This document shows, piece by piece, positions 55,068 through 63,278 of a DNA stretch of 64,000 nucleotides (position 1 is the first letter of the stretch; each line of letters starts with the position of its first letter). This stretch comes from Colwellia hornerae. GTDB taxonomy: Bacteria; Pseudomonadota; Gammaproteobacteria; Enterobacterales; Alteromonadaceae. Made by a program: the position numbers and the translations under genes. The notes beneath the pieces were generated by a model. It saw nothing but the letters and a program-made list of their open reading frames with translations. It searched no databases and was not told the origin of the DNA. The DNA lies in contig NZ_VOLR01000010.1 in assembly GCF_007954355.1 (NCBI RefSeq), positions 99,074 through 163,073 on the forward strand, given 5' to 3'.

Positions 55068-55937
55068 CTATTCTTTTGAGGCAATATCTGCGGTATTTTT
55101 GGCTTCATCATTCATAACAACTTTAAAGGGTTTACTCGCACTCCCTGAATAAAGGCTGATATGCGGAAATGGAATTTCAACGCCCTGCTCATCAAATGTT
55201 TTTTTGATGTTCTGATACATTTCATTTTTAAGCGCAAGAAAATTCTCTCTTCTTGACCAGACTGAAAACTGGATATCAACCGAAGATGCTCCAAAGCCAG
55301 TCAAAATAAATAAAGGTGCTGGTTCTTCCAAACAGATAACATTTTTTTCGGCTATTTTTAATAATATATCACGCACTTTTTCAATATCTTCTTTGTAAGC
55401 AATACCTAATTTTAAATCAGCTCTTCTAATAGGATACTTTGTCATGGTGGTTACCGCACTTTTTATCATACTTTCATTGGGTATTCGCACAAACAAATTA
55501 TCAAAGGTTCTTAATTTAACAGATAACAAATCAATCGAAATAACCTCTCCTAAAATGTCATTCACTTTAATCACATCGCCAATTGAGAAAGGTCTTTCTA
55601 TCATCAAAAATATACCACTGATTAAATTTGATGCTGAGGTTTGTGAAGCAAAGCCAATAGCCACAGTAAAAATGCCCGCTGCGCCAAGTAATATCGTTAA
55701 GTCGATACCAATATGTTTTAAAGCCGACAATAAAAACAAGCCCAGCAAGGTATAAAACAGCGTTCTTTTTAATAAAAATACGCCATGTGTCGTCATTCTA
55801 TTGCTAACAATTCTTTCTATCGCGCTACTCATCGCTTTAGCAATAAAGTAACCGACCACAAATAAAATAAGTGCTTGTGTTAAGGTGTATAAATGAGATG
55901 CTTTGAGCATGTTAAAAAACTCATTAATGACTTCCAT
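55068..55937 (-). CDS. MscS-family mechanosensitive channel
   Basis: A 289-residue channel with an N-terminal helix (about 15-35), a second pair to about 95, and the pore-lining helix GAAGIFTVAIGFASQTSASNLISGIFLMIERPFSIGDVI, the core MscS signature. The beta domain (VNDILGEVISIDLLSVKLRTFDNLFVRIPNESM) and C-terminal cage (IQFSVWSRRENFLALKNEMYQNIKKTFDEQGVEIPFPH) follow. It releases solutes under hypo-osmotic shock. It is last of four minus-strand genes (corA, small membrane protein, DUF432, mscS). Confidence 0.9.
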   Translation of the reverse strand: MEVINEFFNMLKASHLYTLTQALILFVVGYFIAKAMSSAIERIVSNRMTTHGVFLLKRTLFYTLLGLFLLSALKHIGIDLTILLGAAGIFTVAIGFASQTSASNLISGIFLMIERPFSIGDVIKVNDILGEVISIDLLSVKLRTFDNLFVRIPNESMIKSAVTTMTKYPIRRADLKLGIAYKEDIEKVRDILLKIAEKNVICLEEPAPLFILTGFGASSVDIQFSVWSRRENFLALKNEMYQNIKKTFDEQGVEIPFPHISLYSGSASKPFKVVMNDEAKNTADIASKE

Positions 55938-55959
55938 ATAATATTTACCTAACTAATGT

Positions 55960-56748
55960 TTACCCAAATAAGTTACTAATTCTGCGAATTAATTTTCCAT
56001 GTTCAGAGGTTTCTCGCGGACTACTAATTGCGGTAAGTGGCTGAAATTCAACTGAAACACTTCTTTCAATAATTAATTCAATATCGGCTGATTCATTATT
56101 TCTTTCGATGGTAATGCCCGATGTCCATAGTTGATATTTATCATCGCTGTATAAATGTAAATAATTGACAGGGACATTAATCCGATTAATGATAAGTTCC
56201 TTGTCGTGACTATTAATCACCATAATTGACGTTGTTGCTCGGTGTGGATGTAAGTCGAGCTCTTCAACTTTAGTTTTTGCAGAGGTATATTTCGCATAAC
56301 ACAATTGCCCGTCGATGGTCGAACTACCAAACCATGAATCTGAGGGACGCCAAAAGGGTAGATCAACTAAGCATTTAGCACTTGGAAATGTTTCTGCATA
56401 AAACCAAATGGGTGTACTAATAAACAACTGGACTTTCTCACCGGCCAAAATAGTTAACGGTGATGAAGGACGAGCAATAACAGATCGGTCGGCTAATTTT
56501 GGTAATACTTTTATTTTATCGGAGCTGGCTTTCTCTAAAAAACGACCGATAACGGCATCACTTTCTAACTCAAAATCTTCACCCGCAGAAACCACAATGT
56601 CTTGGTCTTCTTCCTCGCTTTCAATATTCCAAATATTCCATTCGCTTGCTTTACGCTTTATTAATACCGCGCGTTGACCAACGCTCCAACATTTTTTTTC
56701 ATGACTTTCATCAAAGGTAAACTCGCCCCACCAGATGTTGTTACTCAT
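55960..56748 (-). CDS. DUF432-like protein
   Basis: A 262-residue soluble protein without signal peptide or membrane helix. A core of strands around ARPSSPLTILAGEKVQLFISTPIWFYAE and LPFWRPSDSWFGSSTIDGQLCYAKYTSAKTKVEELDLHPHRATTSIMVIN resembles DUF432 (RPxxPL-I-xGExVxLFVxxP and WFG---xGxLCY-). DUF432 proteins are repeatedly found next to mechanosensitive channel genes, as here (22 bases before mscS). Function is unknown; a cytoplasmic partner of the channel is a fair guess. The start is rich in Trp and Glu (NNIWWGEFTF; ESEEEDQD). Confidence 0.6.
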   Translation of the reverse strand: MSNNIWWGEFTFDESHEKKCWSVGQRAVLIKRKASEWNIWNIESEEEDQDIVVSAGEDFELESDAVIGRFLEKASSDKIKVLPKLADRSVIARPSSPLTILAGEKVQLFISTPIWFYAETFPSAKCLVDLPFWRPSDSWFGSSTIDGQLCYAKYTSAKTKVEELDLHPHRATTSIMVINSHDKELIINRINVPVNYLHLYSDDKYQLWTSGITIERNNESADIELIIERSVSVEFQPLTAISSPRETSEHGKLIRRISNLFG

Positions 56749-56758
56749 AGTTTACTCA

Positions 56759-57223
56759 TTAAAAATTAACTTTAAATAATAAATCGCCAAAACCCCAGAT
56801 AAAGGTACCTGTTATCAATAATGAAACTTCTAAAATACCGAGTTGGTATCTAACATTGTCTTTAACAACATCAATTTTATCGTCGAAGTTATCTTCAATT
56901 GTTTCAATTTCTTTGTCGATGTACTCTGCTGGCACATTGATTTTTCTGAGTTTCATTTTCGCTCGTGACAATACCAAGCGATGTTGGATATTGAGTTTAC
57001 TGATGAGTACTCGTTCAGCAATAATAGCGCCAATACTCGACCAAACACCAAGTATAACAATTAAACAACCACTTCTAGAGAGCCACTCTAGCCCTAAAAA
57101 CTGAGTTTTAGACAAATAATAGCCCATAGAAATCAGTGTTAAGGAAAGTAACCAAGCCATTATCGGTTGTCTTTTTCTTATGTTAATGACTTGTGTTTCA
57201 TAAAGTGTTTTTGAATCGCTCAA
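56759..57223 (-). CDS. Small membrane protein of the corA-mscS operon
   Basis: A 154-residue protein with three membrane helices (about 19-35, 43-66, 128-148) and a charged coiled-coil-like stretch between (AKMKLRKINVPAEYIDKEIETIEDNFDDKIDVVKDNV). No family recognised. It lies 10 bases before the DUF432 gene and 37 bases after corA, so it belongs to the same transcript and probably to the same ion- or osmo-related function. Confidence 0.6.
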   Translation of the reverse strand: MSDSKTLYETQVINIRKRQPIMAWLLSLTLISMGYYLSKTQFLGLEWLSRSGCLIVILGVWSSIGAIIAERVLISKLNIQHRLVLSRAKMKLRKINVPAEYIDKEIETIEDNFDDKIDVVKDNVRYQLGILEVSLLITGTFIWGFGDLLFKVNF

Positions 57224-57260
57224 TATCTGTCTTCTTTTTCAATTTATTAATTAACGGTTC

Positions 57261-58232
57261 TTACAACCAGCGCTTTTTCTTAAACCAAACGATAAGGCCA
57301 ACAGAGATAACTGACATCACCCCAAGTAGGGTAAAGTAACCGTGTTCAAATTTAAGCTCGGGTATATATTCAAAGTTCATCCCGTATATTCCCGCCAGGA
57401 AGGTCAAAGGTACAAACAAGGCGGTGATAACAGTTAACACTCTCATCGTTGCATTTAGCTGATGTGAAGTAACCGACATATAGCCGTTAATTAAATCACC
57501 ACAAATATCGTAATACATTTGAGATAGGCTCAATAATCGGTCGAGTCGCTCTCTTAAATCATTAACGCTATGTATTTCTTTATCGGTAATAAGAGATGTT
57601 TCATCATCTTCGAGATAGCTGTTTAGGGTATTACCAACGGTAACATGGTAATTAAAAGTTCTTCTAATTTTAACTAATCTTGAGCGATGTGAAGTGATTT
57701 CTCGCATCATTTTATCGTTTCCACTGACTTGAAACTGATCTTCTATTTTTTCTAAGTTTTGTTCAAAATCGAATAATTGCTGTAGGTAATTACCACAGCT
57801 ACTGTGAAATATTTTTAACGCTAAATGGATAGGACTTCTCGCTAAATATTTTTCGCTAGTTGCGTTAAACAAAGCATTTATCGCTATCGAACTTTCAGGA
57901 TGGCCGGTAATTAACACGCGTTGACCGATGAACATACTAATTTGTACATGCTCAAACGTTAAATGATTTTCTTTGGCAACAAAGCCACGGTAAAGCAAAA
58001 AAATGAAATCACTAAAAAGTTCAACTTTTGGCGGATGTCTCTCTCTTTGGGCATCCAAAATAGCCAAAGGATGACAGCCAAATTGGGTTAATATTTCTTT
58101 TTCTTGAGACTTTTCGACTTTATCAAGATCAATCCATAGCACAGTATTTTCATCTTGTTGCCATTCACTGACTAATTCTTGGCCGCCAATTTTAACAGGC
58201 GCAGAAGGTGAAATTAACATACATTTAATCAT
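57261..58232 (-). CDS. CorA-family divalent cation channel
   Basis: A 323-residue CorA protein. A large N-terminal cytoplasmic domain and long stalk helix (QLFDFEQNLEKIEDQFQVSGNDKMMREITSHRSRLVKIRR) lead to two C-terminal helices, the first ending with the selectivity motif YGMNFEYIPE (about 284-286 for GMN), then a basic tail FKKKRWL. Such proteins form pentamers carrying Mg2+, or Zn2+ export in the ZntB branch. It leads the four-gene operon; the start is 182 bases from the divergent CNNM gene. Confidence 0.9.
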   Translation of the reverse strand: MIKCMLISPSAPVKIGGQELVSEWQQDENTVLWIDLDKVEKSQEKEILTQFGCHPLAILDAQRERHPPKVELFSDFIFLLYRGFVAKENHLTFEHVQISMFIGQRVLITGHPESSIAINALFNATSEKYLARSPIHLALKIFHSSCGNYLQQLFDFEQNLEKIEDQFQVSGNDKMMREITSHRSRLVKIRRTFNYHVTVGNTLNSYLEDDETSLITDKEIHSVNDLRERLDRLLSLSQMYYDICGDLINGYMSVTSHQLNATMRVLTVITALFVPLTFLAGIYGMNFEYIPELKFEHGYFTLLGVMSVISVGLIVWFKKKRWL

Positions 58233-58414
58233 TAAAAATCCTTAAGTATAATTACAAAATAGTGCTGATGTTAGCATTACAAATAATAAGTGATAAACTT
58301 GGCTATTATAAGCAATATTTTAGAGTAAAGGTCAAATAATTAGTTGTTATCTCAGCAAGTAAAGTTAATAATTCATCCCATTAACGCTCTTAACATTCCT
58401 ACTAGGATTATTAC

Positions 58415-59440
58415 ATGTCAACTGACATTATTACTTGGTGTGCCATCGCCTTTTGTATAACTCAATCAGCCATTTTCTCAGGATTAAATCTCGCATTTTT
58501 TTCTATAAGTCGGCTGCATTTAGAAGTTGAAGCTAAAAAAGGTAGTAAAGCAGCACAAACCATTCTACGCCTTCGAGATGATTCAAACTTTTTATTAACC
58601 ACCATATTATGGGGTAATGTTGGTATTAATGTACTGCTAACGATGCTCTCTGATTCGGTACTTACTGGCGTTAGTGCTTTTCTCTTCTCAACCATTGCAA
58701 TTACCATTATTGGCGAAATTACACCACAGGCGTACTTTTCAAGAAATGCCTTAAAAATGGGCAGTATGCTCGCCCCTATTATTCGTTTTTATCAGATACT
58801 CTTTTACCCTGTTGCCAAACCAACTGCACTTATTTTAGATGCTTGGCTCGGCAAAGAAGGTATTACTTACCTTGAAGAAAGTGAACTTAGAAGTATTATT
58901 CGCCAGCATATTACCGCCGAAGAAGCCGACCTCAATCATGTCGAAGGTATCGGCGCGTTAAACTTTTTTGCTTTAGATGAAATACAGGTCACTGAAGAAG
59001 GTGAAATCATTGACCCAAAATCAATTATTGCCCTACCAACAAAGTTAGACTTACCTATTATTCCGGTAACAACACAAAGCCCAGACGACCCATTTTTAAT
59101 GCTGGTAAATGAAACTAACCATAGTTGGGTAATACTAACCAATGAAGCTGGCTACCCATTACTTGTGCTTGATGCAGACGGTTATTCACGAGCTGCCTTA
59201 TATCAACCAGGTGATTTTGACCCTTACAATTATTGTCATCGTCCCGTAGTGATAACAGATGAAACAACACCATTAAATGAAGCTATGCTGAAAATGAAAG
59301 TGAATACTTCGACAGATAAAAACTTTGATGGTGTGATAGAGCACGATGTGTTACTAATTTGGGGGGAGACCAAACGTATTATTACTGGCGCAGATATTTT
59401 TGGTTTACTGCTTAAAGGCATGCTTCCTAATATAAAATAA
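58415..59440 (+). CDS. CNNM (DUF21) domain membrane protein, CorC/MpfA-like
   Basis: A 341-residue protein with a DUF21 (CNNM) membrane domain of three to four helices (QSAIFSGLNLAFFSISRLHLEVEAKKGSKAA, LLTTILWGNVGINVLLTML, IIGEITPQAYFSRNALKM). A cytoplasmic CBS-pair-like region (about 180-330) follows but is divergent: ATP/Mg-binding consensus is hard to trace. The family exports or controls Mg2+/Na+. Its divergent placement to corA suggests opposing roles in divalent cation balance. It is followed at 18 bases by an mscS gene. Confidence 0.82.
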   Translation: MSTDIITWCAIAFCITQSAIFSGLNLAFFSISRLHLEVEAKKGSKAAQTILRLRDDSNFLLTTILWGNVGINVLLTMLSDSVLTGVSAFLFSTIAITIIGEITPQAYFSRNALKMGSMLAPIIRFYQILFYPVAKPTALILDAWLGKEGITYLEESELRSIIRQHITAEEADLNHVEGIGALNFFALDEIQVTEEGEIIDPKSIIALPTKLDLPIIPVTTQSPDDPFLMLVNETNHSWVILTNEAGYPLLVLDADGYSRAALYQPGDFDPYNYCHRPVVITDETTPLNEAMLKMKVNTSTDKNFDGVIEHDVLLIWGETKRIITGADIFGLLLKGMLPNIK

Positions 59441-59458
59441 ACAGGTTAAATATTTATA

Positions 59459-60313
59459 ATGGAATGGTTAGATAAAATATTCAACTTAAACGGTTTTACC
59501 GAGTTACTGTTTGAATATAAATTTATTGTTACTTTTTTATTGCTGATGGTTTCTTTCTTGATTAAAAATTTAATCATAAAAGTCATCAAACTAAAATCGA
59601 AGCAAACTAAAAGATTAAAAATCAATATGGTAAATAATATTTTTACTATATTGATTATTATCATACTTTTTAATTTATGGTCCGAAGAAATCCAAAAATT
59701 TGCTTTTTCGATTGCCGCTTTTGTTGTGGCAATTGTATTAGCGACTCGGGAGTTTATTCAGTGTTTTATTGGCTTTATCTATATATTATCGAGTCGACCT
59801 TTTCGTATTGGTGACTGGATACAAGTAGGTAATTATGTTGGTGAAGTACACTCTACCGATTGGGCTAAACTTACTTTGCTAGAAGTTAATAAAGATGATT
59901 ATGAATATACTGGTAAGACTTTATATTTACCTAATAGCCAGTTGATCACTTCGGTTATTAAAAACCTTAATTTCCTCAAGCGCTATGCGGTACATCATTT
60001 CACTATAGTCCGTGATGACAGTGCCAACCCCTTTGACTTTATCGATACCTTGCACGAAAAAGCAAACCTATATTGTCACGACTTTAAAGATGTTGCTATT
60101 CGTTATAACCACCTTATCGAAAACCGCTTAGATATAAAAATCGCTGGACCTGAGCCACATATCCAAGTAGCTACCTCAGACCTGGGCGACACTCAGGTGT
60201 TTTTCACTATTTTTTGCCCAACAGAAAGTGCGATGGAAATAGAACAAAAATTAACAGCTGACTTTATGCAGCTATGGTTTGAGCATAAAGCCTTAAAAAG
60301 CGTTAGTGGATAA
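59459..60313 (+). CDS. Second MscS-family mechanosensitive channel
   Basis: A 284-residue MscS-like channel. N-terminal helices about 18-40 and 56-74, then the pore and beta-domain region IAAFVVAIVLATREFIQCFIGFIYILSSRPFRIGDWIQVGNYVGEVHSTDWAKLTLLEVN. It differs from the usual pore motif in being Gly-poor (no GxxxGLAxQ), so gating may differ. A soluble C-terminal domain with a long YPTE-like end follows. It shares a transcript with the CNNM gene, 18 bases apart. Confidence 0.82.
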   Translation: MEWLDKIFNLNGFTELLFEYKFIVTFLLLMVSFLIKNLIIKVIKLKSKQTKRLKINMVNNIFTILIIIILFNLWSEEIQKFAFSIAAFVVAIVLATREFIQCFIGFIYILSSRPFRIGDWIQVGNYVGEVHSTDWAKLTLLEVNKDDYEYTGKTLYLPNSQLITSVIKNLNFLKRYAVHHFTIVRDDSANPFDFIDTLHEKANLYCHDFKDVAIRYNHLIENRLDIKIAGPEPHIQVATSDLGDTQVFFTIFCPTESAMEIEQKLTADFMQLWFEHKALKSVSG

Positions 60314-60446
60314 GCGACCAGCAAACACCATATGATGATTATTAGCCTGTGTCGTCGATTAGCTGGTATTTAAGCATAAGGCTTTAGCTGCCAATTATTT
60401 AACAAGCCCCGCGATAAACACCACTTTATCTTTAGAGTTAACCGCC

Positions 60447-60467
60447 AGCCTCATTATTGATGAGGCT
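60447..60467. terminator. Hairpin between convergent mscS and SLC13 genes
   Basis: Perfect 8-bp inverted repeat AGCCTCAT / ATGAGGCT with a 5-base loop, in the 220-base gap between the two convergent genes. On the plus strand it is followed by TTGG, so it is not a textbook terminator. Confidence 0.5.
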
Positions 60468-60534
60468 TTGGCTTGGCATAATCGCTTATCTTCAGTATAT
60501 CGGCGCATGCTAAAGTACAACTGCCCTGCTTTTC

Positions 60535-62364
60535 TTACAAATATAGCCAATTTAACAGTAACGATAGGGTTACCCACATTAAAATAATCAAGGGAATACC
60601 AACACGCATAAAGTCAGAAAAACGATAACCACCAGCGTTCATTACCAATAAATTAGTTTTATAAGCCATAGGTGTTGCATAACTTAAGTTAGCACCAAAG
60701 AGTACCGCCAATATAAAAGGTTCTGCTGGCAGGTTGAGTTGGCTAGCAACAGAAATAGCAATAGGCGTACCAATAACCGCAGCGGCATTGTTAGAAACAA
60801 TATTAGTTAATATCGCTAATAACAGCATTAAGGCCGATAATACACCTCCCGGTGGCAAACCAAACGATAAGGCGACAAACACCTGGGCTATATACTCAGC
60901 GCCACCGGTTGTCATCATTGCAGAGCCCAACGCTAGAGACGCAGCAACAATTAAAATAACTTGCGTACTAAGCGCTGATGAAGCTTCTTGCCAATTTAAA
61001 CACTTTGTTAATAACAAGATAAGTACACCACATACCGCACTAATTTCAATCGGTAAAATACCCAGCGCTGACGATACAACCACGGCCAACAAGGTACCTA
61101 AGGCAATTGGCGCTTTACTTGTTTGAGGCAATGACTCCGCGCCATCAATGATTAATAGCCCTTGTTTAGCTTTTAATAAATCAATTTGCTCTTGCTCTCC
61201 TTGTACAAGTAAAACATCACCAATTTTCAGGCGTGTATTACCGATACTGCTGCGACCAATTTCCATAGCTTTACCGGCTCGATGCAATGCGATCACTGAT
61301 ATACGGTGTTTTTGTATAAAATTGACTTGTTGTAAAGTTCTCCCTTCAACGCCGGAGCCAGCAATAATAACAATCTCTGCCAAGGTTTGTTTATCGGCTT
61401 TTAAGGGGTGTTCGTCATCAACTTTATGCAGTCCTGAGAATAAGGTCGCTCCTAATACTGATTCATATTCTTTTAAACGGTCGGGATAGTCATGAACTTT
61501 TAATCGGTCTCCAACAATAAGCACGGTATCGGGTAAAGGCATTATATTACGATAGTTGGCGCCACGCTGAATGCTCTCTATTTTTAGTTGGCCATCAGTC
61601 AAAGCAATTATTTCGGTGATTGTTTTCTCGTTCGCCACGCTCTCTTCGTTTATATTAAGATAAGCGCTAAATAAACGTGGTGAAGTATCAGGCATTGATG
61701 GCGTTCGACTTGGGAGAAGCTTGGGTGCTATTAGCCATAAGTAGAGCACGGCAACAACCGAAGCAATAAGTGCTGGTTGAATAAAATCAAAGAGCCCAAA
61801 TTCAACCGCCCCCATATTTTTTGCAATACTGACCACTAATAAGTTAGTCGATGTTCCGATAGTTGTCGCCATTCCCCCAACTAAAGTGGCGAGCCCCATA
61901 GGTAATAACATCGGCGAAGAATCAGTTTTAGTACGCAGTGACACACTAATTAAAATAGGCAGTAATAGCACCACAACAGGGGTATTATTAATAAAAGCAC
62001 TTAAGCCGCCAGCCAAAACAAGTGTTAATAACAAAGACAATGTTGGACTTATTTTCCATAATTTGGCTAAGTATCGACCAATGGGTTCTAGTGCCCCAGT
62101 GCGCACGATACCGTGACCAATGATCATTAATGAACAAACAGTAACTAAGGCTTCATGGCCAAAACCAAAAAATAATGAGCTAGGTTCGAAATGTGTGCCA
62201 TCGATGTAAAAGGGAAAGAATGCAAACGCCAAACATAGTATAGCGATAACAGCCAAAGAAGAGGTTTCTAAAGGGATATCGTCTCGACGAAAGAGATATA
62301 AGGCAAGTACGGTTATTAATAATACCGCTAATGCATGATTATTAGGTAAGTCAGGAATATTCAA
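60535..62364 (-). CDS. SLC13-family permease with TrkA-C (RCK) domains
   Basis: A 609-residue transporter with about 11 membrane helices and two cytoplasmic RCK-C-type domains in the middle (about 215-390; VANEKTITEIIALTDGQLKIESIQRG and ADKQTLAEIVIIAGSGVEGRTLQQVNF). The permease parts carry the SLC13/ArsB-like motifs NNTPVVVLLLPILISV and TGGAEYIAQVFVALSFG...NNAAAVIGTPIAISVASQL. The family takes up sulfate, dicarboxylates or related anions with Na+; the substrate here is open. No adjacent sulfate-assimilation genes. Confidence 0.85.
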   Translation of the reverse strand: MNIPDLPNNHALAVLLITVLALYLFRRDDIPLETSSLAVIAILCLAFAFFPFYIDGTHFEPSSLFFGFGHEALVTVCSLMIIGHGIVRTGALEPIGRYLAKLWKISPTLSLLLTLVLAGGLSAFINNTPVVVLLLPILISVSLRTKTDSSPMLLPMGLATLVGGMATTIGTSTNLLVVSIAKNMGAVEFGLFDFIQPALIASVVAVLYLWLIAPKLLPSRTPSMPDTSPRLFSAYLNINEESVANEKTITEIIALTDGQLKIESIQRGANYRNIMPLPDTVLIVGDRLKVHDYPDRLKEYESVLGATLFSGLHKVDDEHPLKADKQTLAEIVIIAGSGVEGRTLQQVNFIQKHRISVIALHRAGKAMEIGRSSIGNTRLKIGDVLLVQGEQEQIDLLKAKQGLLIIDGAESLPQTSKAPIALGTLLAVVVSSALGILPIEISAVCGVLILLLTKCLNWQEASSALSTQVILIVAASLALGSAMMTTGGAEYIAQVFVALSFGLPPGGVLSALMLLLAILTNIVSNNAAAVIGTPIAISVASQLNLPAEPFILAVLFGANLSYATPMAYKTNLLVMNAGGYRFSDFMRVGIPLIILMWVTLSLLLNWLYL

Positions 62365-62835
62365 AAAGTGATACCAAGTTAATTTAATTATTTAGCGGCT
62401 ACAGCCACTGCTTATAAAACTTATTCTAAAGGGATATGGCAAATTATTACCAGTCAATGACATCTATTCTAATTATTTTTAATAACTATAATACGAGTTT
62501 TCAATTAAGTACATACTCGCTAATCAATAGATATTTTTGTAGTAAGCTCACTAAAGAATAAAATATATCAGCTACAAATAGTGACAACAGCAATTGAACC
62601 ACCTTGCACAATAGAGATTTTAAACAGCGGAATTTAGCGACAGGCTGTAATAATTAACGTTTAGTGACTAACAAAACAGCGGCAAGATGACTGATATATT
62701 GTTGGATTATTTGATGGTAGTTAACATGCTACTTTTGATATCGCACGTTATTGAGCGATTCATCTTCTGTGCTAGTGATCACAGAAGATGCATCGTATTT
62801 TATCTATAAAATGAATAGGAAACTTAACTAACTTT
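62365..62835. other. Intergenic region with one strong hairpin
   Basis: About 470 bases between two minus-strand genes. The right side carries the hairpin at 62761-62790; the left part must include the SLC13 promoter. No gene, repeat or RNA recognised. Confidence 0.4.
62761..62790 (-). terminator. Strong hairpin downstream of zinc-protease gene
   Basis: Perfect 11-bp inverted repeat CATCTTCTGTG / CACAGAAGATG with an 8-base loop, 46 bases beyond the stop codon of the RimB-like gene. A U-tract is poor on either side, so termination could depend on other factors. Confidence 0.6.
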
Positions 62836-63270
62836 TTATTTTGATCCCAAAAAGACTTTTGATGGGTCAACAAGAAAACGTTTGCCAAGCGCCTCTCTAC
62901 CTAACAACATTAAATAACTCATATCAGAGCGGTCTGTTAAGGTTATTTCAATTGACCACTTTTCTTCACCAAGTACGATTAATGTTTCAATAACATAACG
63001 TTGCTCTACCGTGCCATTGGAAGACTTTATTTTCCTGATATCACTAATTGGCGCACTACATTTAACAATAGTATCAACATTATGCGCATCAGGATGAATA
63101 TCAAAGATAACAGAAGGTTTGCCATTTTTAATAACTTTTGTAATATTATCAACGTGTAACGACGAAGTTTTCGCACCAGTATCAACTCGCACTTGTAACT
63201 CGTCAATAGCTAAGTCTGGCAAGGCTATTGACTCTAAACGCCCGATAACCACTTTATTTGCTTTTTTCAT
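62836..63270 (-). CDS. ATP-dependent zinc protease-like protein (RimB, DUF785)
   Basis: A 144-residue retropepsin-like aspartic protease fold: VIGRLESIALPDLAIDELQVRVDTGAKTSSLHVDN carries the DTGAKTSSLH active-site loop of the DUF785/RimB group, followed by the flap region KRKIKSSNGTVEQRYVIET-type strands and ITLTDRSDMSYLMLLGREAL. RimB proteins trim poly-glutamate tails added by RimK to ribosomal protein S6. Strong ribosome site AGGAGGGG lies only 8 bases after the aspartoacylase-family gene. A rimK gene is expected further upstream, outside the window. Confidence 0.82.
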   Translation of the reverse strand: MKKANKVVIGRLESIALPDLAIDELQVRVDTGAKTSSLHVDNITKVIKNGKPSVIFDIHPDAHNVDTIVKCSAPISDIRKIKSSNGTVEQRYVIETLIVLGEEKWSIEITLTDRSDMSYLMLLGREALGKRFLVDPSKVFLGSK

Positions 63271-63278
63271 ACCCCCTC

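Noticed and set aside
60395..60577. 60-codon minus-strand frame after the SLC13 gene
   Set aside because: It overlaps the end of the SLC13 gene in another frame and spans the intergenic hairpin; no ribosome site seen.
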